Shown here: positions 17,491 to 25,735 of the stretch, one piece after another
Numbering within the stretch: position 1 is the stretch's first letter
Layout: every line of letters begins with the position of its first letter
From: Mesorhizobium sp. 113-3-3
GTDB lineage: Bacteria > Pseudomonadota > Alphaproteobacteria > Rhizobiales > Rhizobiaceae
Assembly (NCBI RefSeq): GCF_016756495.1
Contig: NZ_AP023243.1
Location: 868,001-932,000 of the forward strand
DNA: 64,000 nucleotides
Reading direction: 5' to 3'
Made by a program: the position numbers and the translations under genes
Notes under the pieces: model-generated
The model's input: the letters and a program-made list of their open reading frames with translations, nothing else
Told to the model about the DNA's origin: nothing
Databases searched by the model: none

Positions 17491-18424
17491 GCTTTCGCAT
17501 CGACCCGCGCCTGCCGCTGACCGGCGAGGTCCGGCGCATCCTTGCCGAGGAAATCGGCAAGGCGCTGCAGCATCTGGATGCGGCACGCAGCCGGCCGGAA
17601 CAGGGACTGCACAAATGCCGCAAGCGACTGAAGAGCGTTCGCGCCTTGCTGCGCCTGGTTCATTCCGGTGACGAAACATTCTGTACGACAGAGAACCAAT
17701 GCTATCGCAACGTGGCGGCGCTGCTTGCCGGACCGCGCGAGGCGACGGCGCTGATCGAGACCGTCGACCGTCTGGCGGCGGCTTTTGCCAAGGAGAGCGC
17801 CGATGGCGGGCTGGATGCCGTGCGCGACAGGCTGATCGCGCGTCAGCACGATCTGCATGAGGGCGCCGGCCTCGAAGCGACGATCGGCGCGGCGACCGCC
17901 GCCTGCGAAGACGGCATGAAGCGGATCGAAAGCCTTGCCTTGCCCGACCAGCCGGAACAGGCGGCCGACGTGCTTGCCGCGCCCGTGTCACCTTGCGGCG
18001 CGCCAAAAAGGCGCTCGACAGGGCCGGCGCGCGCGGTGAAGCCAATGATTTCCACGATCTGCGCAAGGCGGCCAAGACGCATGGCATGCACCTGTCGCTG
18101 CTGGGCAGGCTGTGGCCGACGCCGATCAAGGCGCGGCGCAAGGCCGTCGATGAGTTGGGCGAGCGGCTTGGCGAACTGCACGACCTGTTCGTCATGCGCG
18201 CGCTGCTCGAGGCCGACGGCGAGCCTCTGGGGCCGCGTGAGGACACGAAGCTTCTCGGCAAGCTCTTGAAACGCTCGGAGAAGAGCCTGAGGAAATCCTG
18301 TCTTGCCGAAGCAGCCGAGCTGTTCGGCGACAGCCCCAAGCGCTCGACACGCAAACTGGCCCGCAAGGCGCGCGACGACCTGGCCAGCCCGCCGCATGAC
18401 GAGACGAGTGCTTCCGCCGGCTGA
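17487..18424 (+). pseudogene. CHAD domain protein interrupted by a frameshift
   Basis: The first part (17487 to about 17985) reads MSFRIDPRLPLTGEVRRILAEEIG... with typical CHAD histidine/arginine helices (LHKCRKRLKSVRALLRLVH). In this frame the sequence then turns into Arg/Ser-rich nonsense. The true continuation is in another frame from about 17984: ARVTLRRAKKALDRAGARGE, then FHDLRKAAKTHGMHLSLLGRLWP and ELHDLF, ending with TGA at 18422-18424. The change equals one missing base near the GCGCCC run around 17980. Joined, the two parts give about 312 residues, normal for CHAD. CHAD proteins bind polyphosphate. Either the gene is broken or there is a one-base sequencing error. Confidence 0.82.
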
Positions 18425-18469
18425 CCAGGCGCCGGCGCGCTGGCCCTTCCCCGCTGGCCCGTGCTTTAT

Positions 18470-18528
18470 CTCAACGCAATTCCGGACGGAAAAACCGCTC
18501 ACACTTTTCGTGGAATTGCTTTAGTCAC
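18470..18528 (-). repeat. Short rhizobial interspersed repeat (AGCAATTCC... type)
   Basis: Read on the minus strand the unit is AGCAATTCCACGAAAAGTG, then AGCGGTTTTTCCGTCCGGAA, then TTGCGTTGAGATAA. The same pattern, more degenerate and on the plus strand, occurs at 31441-31515. I recognise this as a common non-coding repeat in rhizobial genomes. It lies right before the NlpC/P60-like gene and includes its upstream region. Confidence 0.6.
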
Positions 18529-18536
18529 ACTCCACC

Positions 18537-19337
18537 ATGACCGAGCCCGGCGACACGCTTCTGGACCGACTTGGCCGCTGGCTCGCCGGCCGGCTGCAGG
18601 AAGAATCCTCCGGCTATGAGCCCTACACGCCGTCGGACGCCGAGACGCTGCGCCGCACGCTGGAGCCCGGCGACATCCTGCTGGTCGAGGGCAACCAGAA
18701 GATTTCGGCGGCGATCAAGTACCTCACCCAGTCGACCTGGTCGCATGCGGCCTTCTATGTCGGCGACGCGCTGGCCGAACCGGAGGACGGAACCGAGCGG
18801 CGGCGGCTGGTCGAGGTGACGCTCGGCGAAGGCTGCGTGGCGGTGCCCCTGTCGCGCTATCGCACCTACAACACCCGCATCTGCCGGGCGAGCGGGCTGA
18901 CCCCGGAGGACCGCGATCATGTCGTCGCCTTCATGATCGGCAAGCTTGGCCTGAAGTACGACCTCAAGAACATTTTCGACATGCTGCGCTATTTCCTGCC
19001 GACACCGCCGGTGCCGGTGCGCTGGCGCCGCCGCATGCTGGCCTTCGGCTCCGGCGACCCGACGCGCGCCATCTGCTCCTCGCTCATCGCCGAGGCCTAT
19101 GGCCAGATCCACTACCCGATCCTGCCCGAGATCACCCATGCGCCGGGCCGCGCTTCGGCGCAGTCGAGCTATATGCGCAAGGAAATCCTGCACATCCGCC
19201 ACCACTCGCTCTACACGCCGCGCGACTTCGACCTGTCGCCGTTCTTCCGCATCGTCAAGCCGACGCTGGAATATGGTTTCGACTACCGGCAGATGGTCTG
19301 GGACGACAAGGCCGCCGAGACGAAGGCCGCCGAGTAG
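18537..19337 (+). CDS. YiiX/YebB-like NlpC/P60-superfamily cysteine hydrolase
   Basis: A 266-residue protein of the permuted papain-like group. The order is histidine first and cysteine later: LEPGDILLVEGNQKISAAIKYLTQSTWSHAAFYVGDAL carries the catalytic His, and PTRAICSSLIAEAYGQI carries the probable nucleophile Cys. Circular permutation of this kind is typical of YiiX/YebB and poxvirus G6-like hydrolases, which act on amide or lipid-ester bonds; the substrate is unknown. There is no signal peptide. It is preceded by a rhizobial repeat and not obviously in an operon. Confidence 0.83.
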   Translation: MTEPGDTLLDRLGRWLAGRLQEESSGYEPYTPSDAETLRRTLEPGDILLVEGNQKISAAIKYLTQSTWSHAAFYVGDALAEPEDGTERRRLVEVTLGEGCVAVPLSRYRTYNTRICRASGLTPEDRDHVVAFMIGKLGLKYDLKNIFDMLRYFLPTPPVPVRWRRRMLAFGSGDPTRAICSSLIAEAYGQIHYPILPEITHAPGRASAQSSYMRKEILHIRHHSLYTPRDFDLSPFFRIVKPTLEYGFDYRQMVWDDKAAETKAAE

Positions 19338-19598
19338 CGGCCGCCTGCCTCGAAACCCGCCCATCAGCCGATTCCAGGCGCCAGGCGGCCGGAAGATGAA
19401 ATTCCCGTTTGTTGCTTAAGCAGAGCTGCTGTAATCTTGTCACCGTCCAGTCGCATGGACGGATCGTTCGACAGCATCACTTACACTGCAACGTCATATA
19501 CTGATCTGAATTGCCGATCGACCTGGGCTTGTTACCGATGGCGGCTTTTTCGTGCGGCAATTCTCGCATCTTCCTAAATCGCCAAGCAGGAGAGGGAT

Positions 19599-19994
19599 AT
19601 GAAACAGGCGAAATTGCGAATCCTCATTGCGGGTATTACGGTCGGCCTCATGGTGAGCGCGGCCAATGCCGCGAACCGGACATGCACGATCTACTCGGAT
19701 CGCGACTACGGCGGCTCTCATTGGACGCTGGGGCATCGCGATGACATGAAGATGGTGAACCCGCCCGAATTCGGCATCTCGGACGGCATTCATCGCTTCA
19801 TCTACGAACCCTCCTGGAACGACAAGGTGTCGTCGTTCAAGGTCGGACGCGGCTGCACCATCACGCTGTGGGAACATGTCGAGCGCGGCGGACATCACTT
19901 TCGATCCGGAAGGAGCTATTCCTATGTCGGTAGCGGCTGGAACGACAGGGCAAGCGAGGCGGAATGCGATTGCGGCGGCGGCGCGAACTATTGA
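19599..19994 (+). CDS. Secreted beta/gamma-crystallin-like protein
   Basis: A 131-residue protein with a clear signal peptide (MKQAKLRILIAGITVGLMVSAANA, cleavage near residue 24). The mature part shows one crystallin-type repeat pair. CTIYSDRDYGGSHWTLG is followed by WNDKVSSFKVG, whose NDKVSS exactly matches the calcium-binding pattern (N/D)(N/D)xx(S/T)S. CTITLWEHVERGGHHFRSG is followed by WNDRASEAEC, where NDRASE is a near match. Four cysteines could form disulfides. The family is known from M-crystallin and other microbial Ca-binding proteins. The ribosome site GGAGAGGG precedes ATG 19599. A peptidase-inhibitor-I36-like role is the main alternative. Confidence 0.8.
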   Translation: MKQAKLRILIAGITVGLMVSAANAANRTCTIYSDRDYGGSHWTLGHRDDMKMVNPPEFGISDGIHRFIYEPSWNDKVSSFKVGRGCTITLWEHVERGGHHFRSGRSYSYVGSGWNDRASEAECDCGGGANY

Positions 19995-20001
19995 CCAATT
20001 G

Positions 20002-20805
20002 CTAAGCCGGCAATGGTCGTAGCTTTTTCGCCTGGGGCGGCTGATCCTTCATCGGCGCCCCGGCATCGCGCGGGTGCGGGCCGATCGGCATGATCGCGGG
20101 GAACGGCGTCGCGCCGAAGGCAAACGTGAATTTGTAGCCGGTGAGCCCGTCCTCGGGCGTCGTGTGCTGGTCGTGATGGGCGAGCAGCTTGGCGCGCTCG
20201 GCCAGTTCCTCGGCCTCGCGCCGCACCATCTCCGCCGTCTGCGGCCGCATCCGCCTGGAGAAGCTGACGAAGGTCGCCTCCTTGTCGATATGGGTGATGG
20301 CCCAGCCGATGAAATTCTTGTTGGTCATCTCGAACAGCGGCCGTAGCGGCCCTTCGAAATTCCACTGGATCGGCGTCTCGACCAGCAATCTTGCCGAAAG
20401 ACCCCGGCCGAGCGCGATCAGGCCGAGTTCCTCGAGGTCGCGCAGATAGAGGAACATCGAGGCCTCGCTCAGCCCTTGCGAGCGCATGATGCCTTCCGGC
20501 GTGAATTTTTCCGACAGCATGACGAAGATGAACAGCAGCGCCGGCCGGCCGGCGAGCCGGCGCTCGATCTCGGGCGCGATGTGGTTGGCCGGCCCCGGCC
20601 CGCGGTTCATCGAGCCCAGCACGTTTTCCAGTTCGACGCCGGCGGCCGCGCAGATCTCCACCAGCCGGTCGAGCTTGCAGTTCTTCTCGTGAAAGATGCG
20701 CTTCACCGTCGGCTCGGAAACGCCCATGCGTTCGGCAAGCTCGCGATAGGTGACGCCCTTGGCCTTCAGCGTCCGCTTCAGCGCCTCGAAGATCAGACCG
20801 TTCAT
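20002..20805 (-). CDS. XRE-family transcriptional regulator
   Basis: A 267-residue regulator. Residues 1-62 are a canonical HTH (LIFEALKRTLKAKGVTYRELAERMGVSEPTVKRIFHEKNCKLDRLVEICAAAGV). The long C-terminal part (RMRPQTAEMVRREAEELAERAKLLAHHDQHT) is helical and may sense a ligand or oligomerise. ATG 20805 is preferred over 20814, because AGAGGG then has normal spacing. It is divergent from the SMP-30-like gene across 114 bp that hold an inverted repeat, so it probably controls both genes. No effector is known. Confidence 0.88.
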   Translation of the reverse strand: MNGLIFEALKRTLKAKGVTYRELAERMGVSEPTVKRIFHEKNCKLDRLVEICAAAGVELENVLGSMNRGPGPANHIAPEIERRLAGRPALLFIFVMLSEKFTPEGIMRSQGLSEASMFLYLRDLEELGLIALGRGLSARLLVETPIQWNFEGPLRPLFEMTNKNFIGWAITHIDKEATFVSFSRRMRPQTAEMVRREAEELAERAKLLAHHDQHTTPEDGLTGYKFTFAFGATPFPAIMPIGPHPRDAGAPMKDQPPQAKKLRPLPA

Positions 20806-20832
20806 GGCATGCACCCTCTTGCCGGCAATTTC

Positions 20833-20849
20833 GTATCGATATTTGATAC
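20833..20849. promoter_or_regulatory. Inverted repeat in the XRE/SMP-30 divergent promoter
   Basis: GTATC (20833-20837) and GATAC (20845-20849) are inverted around a 7-bp spacer, GATATTT. A third half-like site, GTATCGA, lies at about 20875-20881. The sites fall between two divergent genes, the first of which encodes an HTH protein, so an operator role is likely. Confidence 0.5.
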
Positions 20850-20919
20850 TAGCGGCAATCAGACTTCCGGAAAAGTATCGAAAATCCTAGCTCTCGCCTG
20901 TCATCACAGGAGAACAGCC

Positions 20920-21780
20920 ATGAACCACCTCATCCTCTCAGCCTTCGCCGCTACCATCAGCATGGCGGCCGCGCCCGCCGCCCAGGCCGGCGAGCTCTGG
21001 CGCGCCACGGGCCTCGAACAGCCGGAATCGGCGCTGTTCGACGCCGCCAACAATCGCATCATCGTCTCCAACATCGTAGGCGATCCCGGCGCCGCCGACG
21101 GCAACGGTTATCTCTCGGTGCTGTCGCTGGACGGCAAGACCGTGACCCAGCACTGGACCGACGGCATGGACGCGCCCAAGGGCATGGCGATATCGGGCGG
21201 CAAGCTCTATGTGGCCGACATCACCAAGGTCCGCGTCGTCGATCTGGCCAGCGGCAGGCTGATCGCCAGCATCGCGGTGCCGAATGCCGTCTTCCTCAAC
21301 GACATGACCTCGGACCACACCGGCAAGGTCTATGTCAGCGACATGCTGGCCGACACGATCTACCGCATCGACGGCGACCGGCCGGAGCTGTTCGTCAAGG
21401 ACGCACTGCTTGCCTCGCCCAACGGCGTCTTCGCCGATGGCGACAGGCTGATCGTCGGCTCCTGGGGCAAGGGCATCAAGCCCGACTTCAGCACGGCGGA
21501 GCCAGGCGGGCTACTGGCCGTCGATCTCGCTAGCAAGGCGATTTCGCCGCTGCCCGGCGCTCAGACATTCGCCGATCTCGACGGCGTCATCGTCATCGGC
21601 GACACCATCTACGCCACCGCCTACATGACCGGCACGCTCTATCGCTACAAAACCGGCGGCGCGCCGGAAGCGATAACGCATTTCAAGCCGGGCAGCGCCG
21701 ACATCGGCACCGACGGCAAGTCGATCCTTTACGTGCCGCTGATGAACGAAGGCGAGGTCGCGGCGCTGAAGCTCGATTGA
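20920..21780 (+). CDS. Secreted SMP-30/gluconolactonase-like beta-propeller protein
   Basis: A 286-residue exported protein. The signal peptide MNHLILSAFAATISMAAAPAAQA ends near residue 23. The rest consists of repeated four-stranded blades: ALFDAANNRIIVSNIVG, YLSVLSLDGKTV, KLYVADITKVRVVDLASG, GKVYVSDMLADTIYRID, SPNGVFADGDRLIVGSWG. This is the SMP-30/NHL-like pattern, but the metal ligands of true gluconolactonases are not clearly identifiable, so enzymatic activity is uncertain. Start ATG 20920 follows ACAGGAGAA. The divergent XRE gene probably regulates it. Confidence 0.8.
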   Translation: MNHLILSAFAATISMAAAPAAQAGELWRATGLEQPESALFDAANNRIIVSNIVGDPGAADGNGYLSVLSLDGKTVTQHWTDGMDAPKGMAISGGKLYVADITKVRVVDLASGRLIASIAVPNAVFLNDMTSDHTGKVYVSDMLADTIYRIDGDRPELFVKDALLASPNGVFADGDRLIVGSWGKGIKPDFSTAEPGGLLAVDLASKAISPLPGAQTFADLDGVIVIGDTIYATAYMTGTLYRYKTGGAPEAITHFKPGSADIGTDGKSILYVPLMNEGEVAALKLD

Positions 21781-21875
21781 GAGCGCTCCTGGGGCCGATC
21801 CGCACTCCTCGCTAACAGCCGTGGATGGACCGTGCTACGACGATCCATCCACGGCGATAGCCAAGGAGGTTTGAC

Positions 21876-22256
21876 ATGGACGATGGGGAAATCCCTGCGG
21901 CTCTGGATCGCCACTGGGCGGCTTCCGATGCCGGCGACTTCGAGGCCGAGCATGAGATCTACCGGGACGATGCGGTGCTCGACTATCCGCAGTCGGGCGA
22001 GCGCATCCGCGGGCGGCGCAACATCCAGTCGTCCCGCGCCGCGCAGCCGAACCGCAAGCGTTTTGCGGTGCGGCGGATCACCGGCGCCGAGAATCTGTGG
22101 GTCACCGAATATGTCCTGACCTATGACGGGCGGCCCTCCTTCACCGTCAGCATCATGGAGTTCGTCGGCGGCAAGGTGGCCCGCGAGACGCAGTATTTCA
22201 GCGAGCCGTTCGACCCCGGACCGTCGCGGGCGCAATGGGTCGAACGGATACCGTGA
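21876..22256 (+). CDS. SnoaL-like / NTF2-fold protein
   Basis: A 126-residue protein with the SnoaL/NTF2 cone-fold pattern: [43 protein letters not shown], then [31 protein letters not shown]. Such proteins can be isomerases, cyclases or small-ligand binders; the ligand here is unknown. AAGGAGG precedes ATG 21876 with good spacing, giving a very strong ribosome site. The stop overlaps the proposed GTG start of the alkyladenine glycosylase (GTGA), so the two are probably translated together. Confidence 0.85.
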   Translation: MDDGEIPAALDRHWAASDAGDFEAEHEIYRDDAVLDYPQSGERIRGRRNIQSSRAAQPNRKRFAVRRITGAENLWVTEYVLTYDGRPSFTVSIMEFVGGKVARETQYFSEPFDPGPSRAQWVERIP

Positions 22257-22861
22257 GCCACAGCAACGATCATATGCCGCTCAGTCGCTCGGAGCTGCCC
22301 GACGATACAGTCGCCCTCGCCCGCTTCCTGATCGGCAAGCTGGTGGTGCGGGCGTTGCCCGAGGGCATGGTCAGCGGCCGCATCGTCGAGACCGAGGCCT
22401 ATGTCGTCGGCGACGCCGCCGGGCATGGTTTCAGGGGGATGACCCCGCGCAACCGTTCGCTGTTCCTCGAGCGCGGCCACGCCTATGTCTATCTCGCCTA
22501 TGGTACCTCCATGATGCTCAACGTCTCGAGCGAGGCGGAAGGCGTTGGAACCGGGGTGCTGATCCGGGCGCTGGAGCCGCTTGAAGGCATCGAAATCATG
22601 CGGCGCAATCGCGGCGTCGAGCGCTTGCGCGACCTGGCGCGCGGGCCGGGACGGCTGGCTACGGCGCTGCGCATCGATCGTTCGCTCGATGGGCTCGATC
22701 TCTGCCGGAGAGGGCCTTTGTGGCTCGCAAGGGATGACCTTGAACCAGGCAAGATCGGGCAGAGCATCAGGATCGGCATCACCAAGGACGCCGACCGGAT
22801 GCTGCGGTTCTATGTCAGGGGCAGCCCGTTCGTCAGCGGTCCGAGATCGCTTCGGGAATAA
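22253..22861 (+). CDS. 3-methyladenine DNA glycosylase (AAG/MPG family)
   Basis: About 202 residues of a base-excision repair enzyme that removes alkylated and deaminated purines. It has the family motifs [38 protein letters not shown] (catalytic Glu in the ETEAY motif), the tyrosine-rich [15 protein letters not shown] and the acidic/basic [13 protein letters not shown]. The stated start is the GTG overlapping the previous stop; ATG 22274 and ATG 22235 are in-frame alternatives. The overlap with the SnoaL-like gene suggests an operon, though no functional link is evident. Length is normal for the family. Confidence 0.92.
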   Translation: MSHSNDHMPLSRSELPDDTVALARFLIGKLVVRALPEGMVSGRIVETEAYVVGDAAGHGFRGMTPRNRSLFLERGHAYVYLAYGTSMMLNVSSEAEGVGTGVLIRALEPLEGIEIMRRNRGVERLRDLARGPGRLATALRIDRSLDGLDLCRRGPLWLARDDLEPGKIGQSIRIGITKDADRMLRFYVRGSPFVSGPRSLRE

Positions 22862-22891
22862 AAGACCCGCCACAGTCGCAGCGCGACGCGC

Positions 22892-23782
22892 TCAGACCGC
22901 GATTTGCAGCGTCCCGTAACGCCTTACCTCGACCTCGATCTCCCTGACCAACGTCTCGAGCGCGGGGTTCCTGGGCGCGCGTGCGCGCCGGATGACATAG
23001 GCCAAGTCCGGAGGTTTGGGGAATTTGCCGTCGACGATCTCCATGTCGGGCTGCAGGTGGCGCTGGCTCAAGAGGGCGACGCCGAGCCCGGCGGTCACGC
23101 CGGCAATGATTCCTGCCGCGCTGGAGCATTCGAACACGGTTTCCAACACCGTATCCTCATCCTGCCCGACATCGATGCCCCAGCGCCGGTAAAAGCAATT
23201 TTCGTCGAAGGACAGAAACGGGACCGGCTTGCCGGTCGCCAGAACCAGATCGCGCGATTTCACCCAATGCAGCGTCTCGCGAAACAGCAGGACGTCGGCC
23301 GGGCGGACCTCGTGCTGGAAAACCTGGATGATGGCGGCATCGAGGGCTCCCTGGCTGACCAGATCCTGCAAGACGAGGCTCATGCGCACCTGCGTGCGCA
23401 CGCTCACGTCTGGGTAGAGCCGGCGGAAACGGCCAAGAATGCGCGACAGGTCCGTACAGGTCGTATCCTCGGTCATTCCCAGCGCGATCTTGCCTTGCAA
23501 AGTGCTTTTCGACAGGCTGAGCACCGCCTCGTCATGGATGCCCAGAATGCGCCTGGCATAGCCCAGCAGATCCTGCCCGGCCGTGGTGAACATCGGCGCG
23601 TTGGCCTTCCGGGTAAGGATTTCGCAGTCGAGGCTCGTTTCCAGTCGCTTGATCTTATGGCTGACGGCCGACTGCGACAGGCCGAGTACTTCGGCCGCGC
23701 GCGTCACACCGCCATGCTTCTCGATCGCGACCAGTGCGCGCAAGGCGTCGACATCCAGGCGGCGGCTGATCACTCCGGCCAT
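22892..23782 (-). CDS. LysR-family transcriptional regulator
   Basis: A 296-residue LysR regulator. The N-terminal winged helix is LDVDALRALVAIEKHGGVTRAAEVLGLSQSAVSHKIKRLETSL. The rest is the periplasmic-binding-protein-like effector domain (GKIALGMTEDTTCTDLSRILGRFRRLYPDVSV). ATG 23782 is chosen because homology begins right after it and GAGGAT precedes it. It is divergent from the EamA transporter gene across about 200 bp, the standard LysR arrangement, and so probably controls the transporter and the HAD gene. The effector is unknown. Confidence 0.92.
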   Translation of the reverse strand: MAGVISRRLDVDALRALVAIEKHGGVTRAAEVLGLSQSAVSHKIKRLETSLDCEILTRKANAPMFTTAGQDLLGYARRILGIHDEAVLSLSKSTLQGKIALGMTEDTTCTDLSRILGRFRRLYPDVSVRTQVRMSLVLQDLVSQGALDAAIIQVFQHEVRPADVLLFRETLHWVKSRDLVLATGKPVPFLSFDENCFYRRWGIDVGQDEDTVLETVFECSSAAGIIAGVTAGLGVALLSQRHLQPDMEIVDGKFPKPPDLAYVIRRARAPRNPALETLVREIEVEVRRYGTLQIAV

Positions 23783-23986
23783 GACAATCCTCGCTCGAAA
23801 CCAACCAGATGCGCCAATTTCTGATCCCCTCATGCCTCTTAGGCAAGTTGGTATGCTGGTTTTCGGGTAATTTCATGATCATATCGAAATTTGTCATGTG
23901 CAAAGGCGTGTGCGTGCCGTCAATAGTCCGCGCCAAAATCGGCCGTGATCCGCTTGCGGTCACAGGCGGCTGACCAAAGAGATGAC

Positions 23987-24907
23987 ATGACGCACACCAC
24001 AGCCCATCGCCTCGTGTGGCCAATGATGGCGACGGCGCTGGTCGTCAGCTGGAGTTCCGGCTTCGTCGGCATCCGCTACGCCAGCGAGAATGCCGATGTC
24101 ATGCTCGTGCTGTTCTGGCGGACACTGATGTCCGGATTGACACTCCTGCCGTTTGCTCTCCTGATCGGACCGCACATAAGCGCCCGTGCCCTGGTCCAGC
24201 AGATGGTCTTCGGCGTGGCGATGATGTTCCTCTATCTCGGCGGATTCGCGCTTGCCATCGGCCAGCGCGTGCCGACCGGCCTTGTCGCGCTGATTTCAGA
24301 TCTTGTGCCTCTCGCCATCGCGGCCTTGTCGCAGCCGGTTCTGGGACACCGGCTGACTGGGAGACAATGGATCGGAACGGCACTGGGCGTGACCGGCGTT
24401 CTCATCGTCTCGGTGGACAGCCTGAGCCTCGGGACGGCCCCGGCCTGGGCATATCTGTTGACGGTCGCTTCCATGATGGTTCTGGCGCTGGCCACCCTGA
24501 TGCAGAAGCGGATGGGGACGATCCATATGCCCATCCATCAGAGCCTGTGCATTCAATGCCTGACGGCAGCAATCCTTTTCGCCGCCTGCGCAAAATGGAA
24601 TGGCGGGCTGATGCCGCCGCTCGATGCCCGGTTCGGATTCGGCATCGCCTGGCTGGTGCTGTTTTCGACTTTCTTCTGCTACAGCGCCTACTATGCAAGC
24701 CTGCGCCTCTACACCGCCTCGCAGGTCAGCAGCGTCATCTATCTCAGCCCACCGGTGACGATGCTGTGGGGCTGGTCGGTGTTCGGCGAGCCGCTTTCAA
24801 AGGCGATGTTGGTTGGCCTTGCGGTGACATTGTTCGGCGTCTGGTTCACCTCGTCGGGCAGCGCGGCGTCGAAGAACTTTCAGCTCAGCCGGCAGCAGAG
24901 CGGCTGA
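23987..24907 (+). CDS. EamA-family (DMT) transporter
   Basis: A 306-residue inner-membrane protein with ten predicted helices in two EamA repeats. The first starts MMATALVVSWSSGFVGIRYAS and includes the conserved FWRTLMSGLTLLPF; the second includes GVTGVLIVSVDSL and SVIYLSPPVTMLWGWSVFGEPLSKAMLVGLAVTLFGVW. The FGEPL motif is characteristic of drug/metabolite exporters. The substrate is unknown. A divergent LysR gene precedes it. The HAD gene follows after 82 bp on the same strand and may be co-transcribed. Confidence 0.9.
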   Translation: MTHTTAHRLVWPMMATALVVSWSSGFVGIRYASENADVMLVLFWRTLMSGLTLLPFALLIGPHISARALVQQMVFGVAMMFLYLGGFALAIGQRVPTGLVALISDLVPLAIAALSQPVLGHRLTGRQWIGTALGVTGVLIVSVDSLSLGTAPAWAYLLTVASMMVLALATLMQKRMGTIHMPIHQSLCIQCLTAAILFAACAKWNGGLMPPLDARFGFGIAWLVLFSTFFCYSAYYASLRLYTASQVSSVIYLSPPVTMLWGWSVFGEPLSKAMLVGLAVTLFGVWFTSSGSAASKNFQLSRQQSG

Positions 24908-24989
24908 TCCCCGAGGCGAAATCGACCTGATGATTGATGGCGATCCACGCCGGCGCCGCTTCGCTCACGGACATCAAGGAGGCAAACCC

Positions 24990-25715
24990 ATGAAGCTCAC
25001 AGATTTCAAAGCCCTGACCTTTGACTGCTACGGCACCTTGATCGATTGGGAATCCGGCATGATCGACGGGCTGAAGCCGCTGACCGAACGGGCCCCCCGC
25101 GGCTTGAGCCGGAACGACATTCTGGAGGCGCACGCCCGGCACGAAGCCAGCCAGCAGAAATGGACGCCGGGGAAACGCTACCGCGACCTTCTGGCGATCG
25201 TTTACAAGCGACTTGCGGAGGAGTGGGGTGTCATCGTCACGCCCGGGGAATGTGTGGCGTATGGCGAAAGCGTGAAGGACTGGCCGGCTTTTGCCGACTC
25301 CGCGGATGCCTTGCAGTACCTCAAAAAGCACTACAAGCTGATCATCCTTTCCAACGTCGACAACAAAAGCTTCTCGTTCAGCAACAGGAAGCTCGGCGTG
25401 GATTTCGACGCGATCTATACGGCGGAAGATATCGGCTCCTACAAGCCGTCCCTGGGGAATTTCGACTATATGCTCGAAAAGCTCGGTACAATCGGCATAG
25501 AGAAGCGAGAGATCCTGCACACCGCGGCAAGCATGTTCCACGATCACGCTACGGCCAACCGCAGCGGCCTGACATCGTGCTGGATCCATCGGCGGCATGC
25601 GGATCGGGGCTTCGGCGCCACGATGAACCCCGGCGACGTGCCGACCGTGGATTTCCGCTTCGACAGCATGGCGGACCTCGTGAAGGCGCACGCTGAGGAA
25701 ATTGCGGGGGGCTGA
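24990..25715 (+). CDS. Haloacid dehalogenase-type hydrolase (HAD superfamily)
   Basis: A 241-residue HAD protein. Motif I is LTFDCYGTLIDWE (nucleophile Asp), motif II is LIILSNVDN, motif III is the lysine of DIGSYKPSLGNF and motif IV is the acidic HTAASMFHDHATAN region. The DCYGTLIDWE sequence and size fit the L-2-haloacid dehalogenase (type II)/phosphatase subgroup, but dehalogenase activity is not proven by sequence. AAGGAGG lies before ATG 24990. It is downstream of the EamA transporter, likely in the same LysR-controlled unit. Confidence 0.88.
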   Translation: MKLTDFKALTFDCYGTLIDWESGMIDGLKPLTERAPRGLSRNDILEAHARHEASQQKWTPGKRYRDLLAIVYKRLAEEWGVIVTPGECVAYGESVKDWPAFADSADALQYLKKHYKLIILSNVDNKSFSFSNRKLGVDFDAIYTAEDIGSYKPSLGNFDYMLEKLGTIGIEKREILHTAASMFHDHATANRSGLTSCWIHRRHADRGFGATMNPGDVPTVDFRFDSMADLVKAHAEEIAGG

Positions 25716-25735
25716 TATCAGAGCCGCAACACAGC

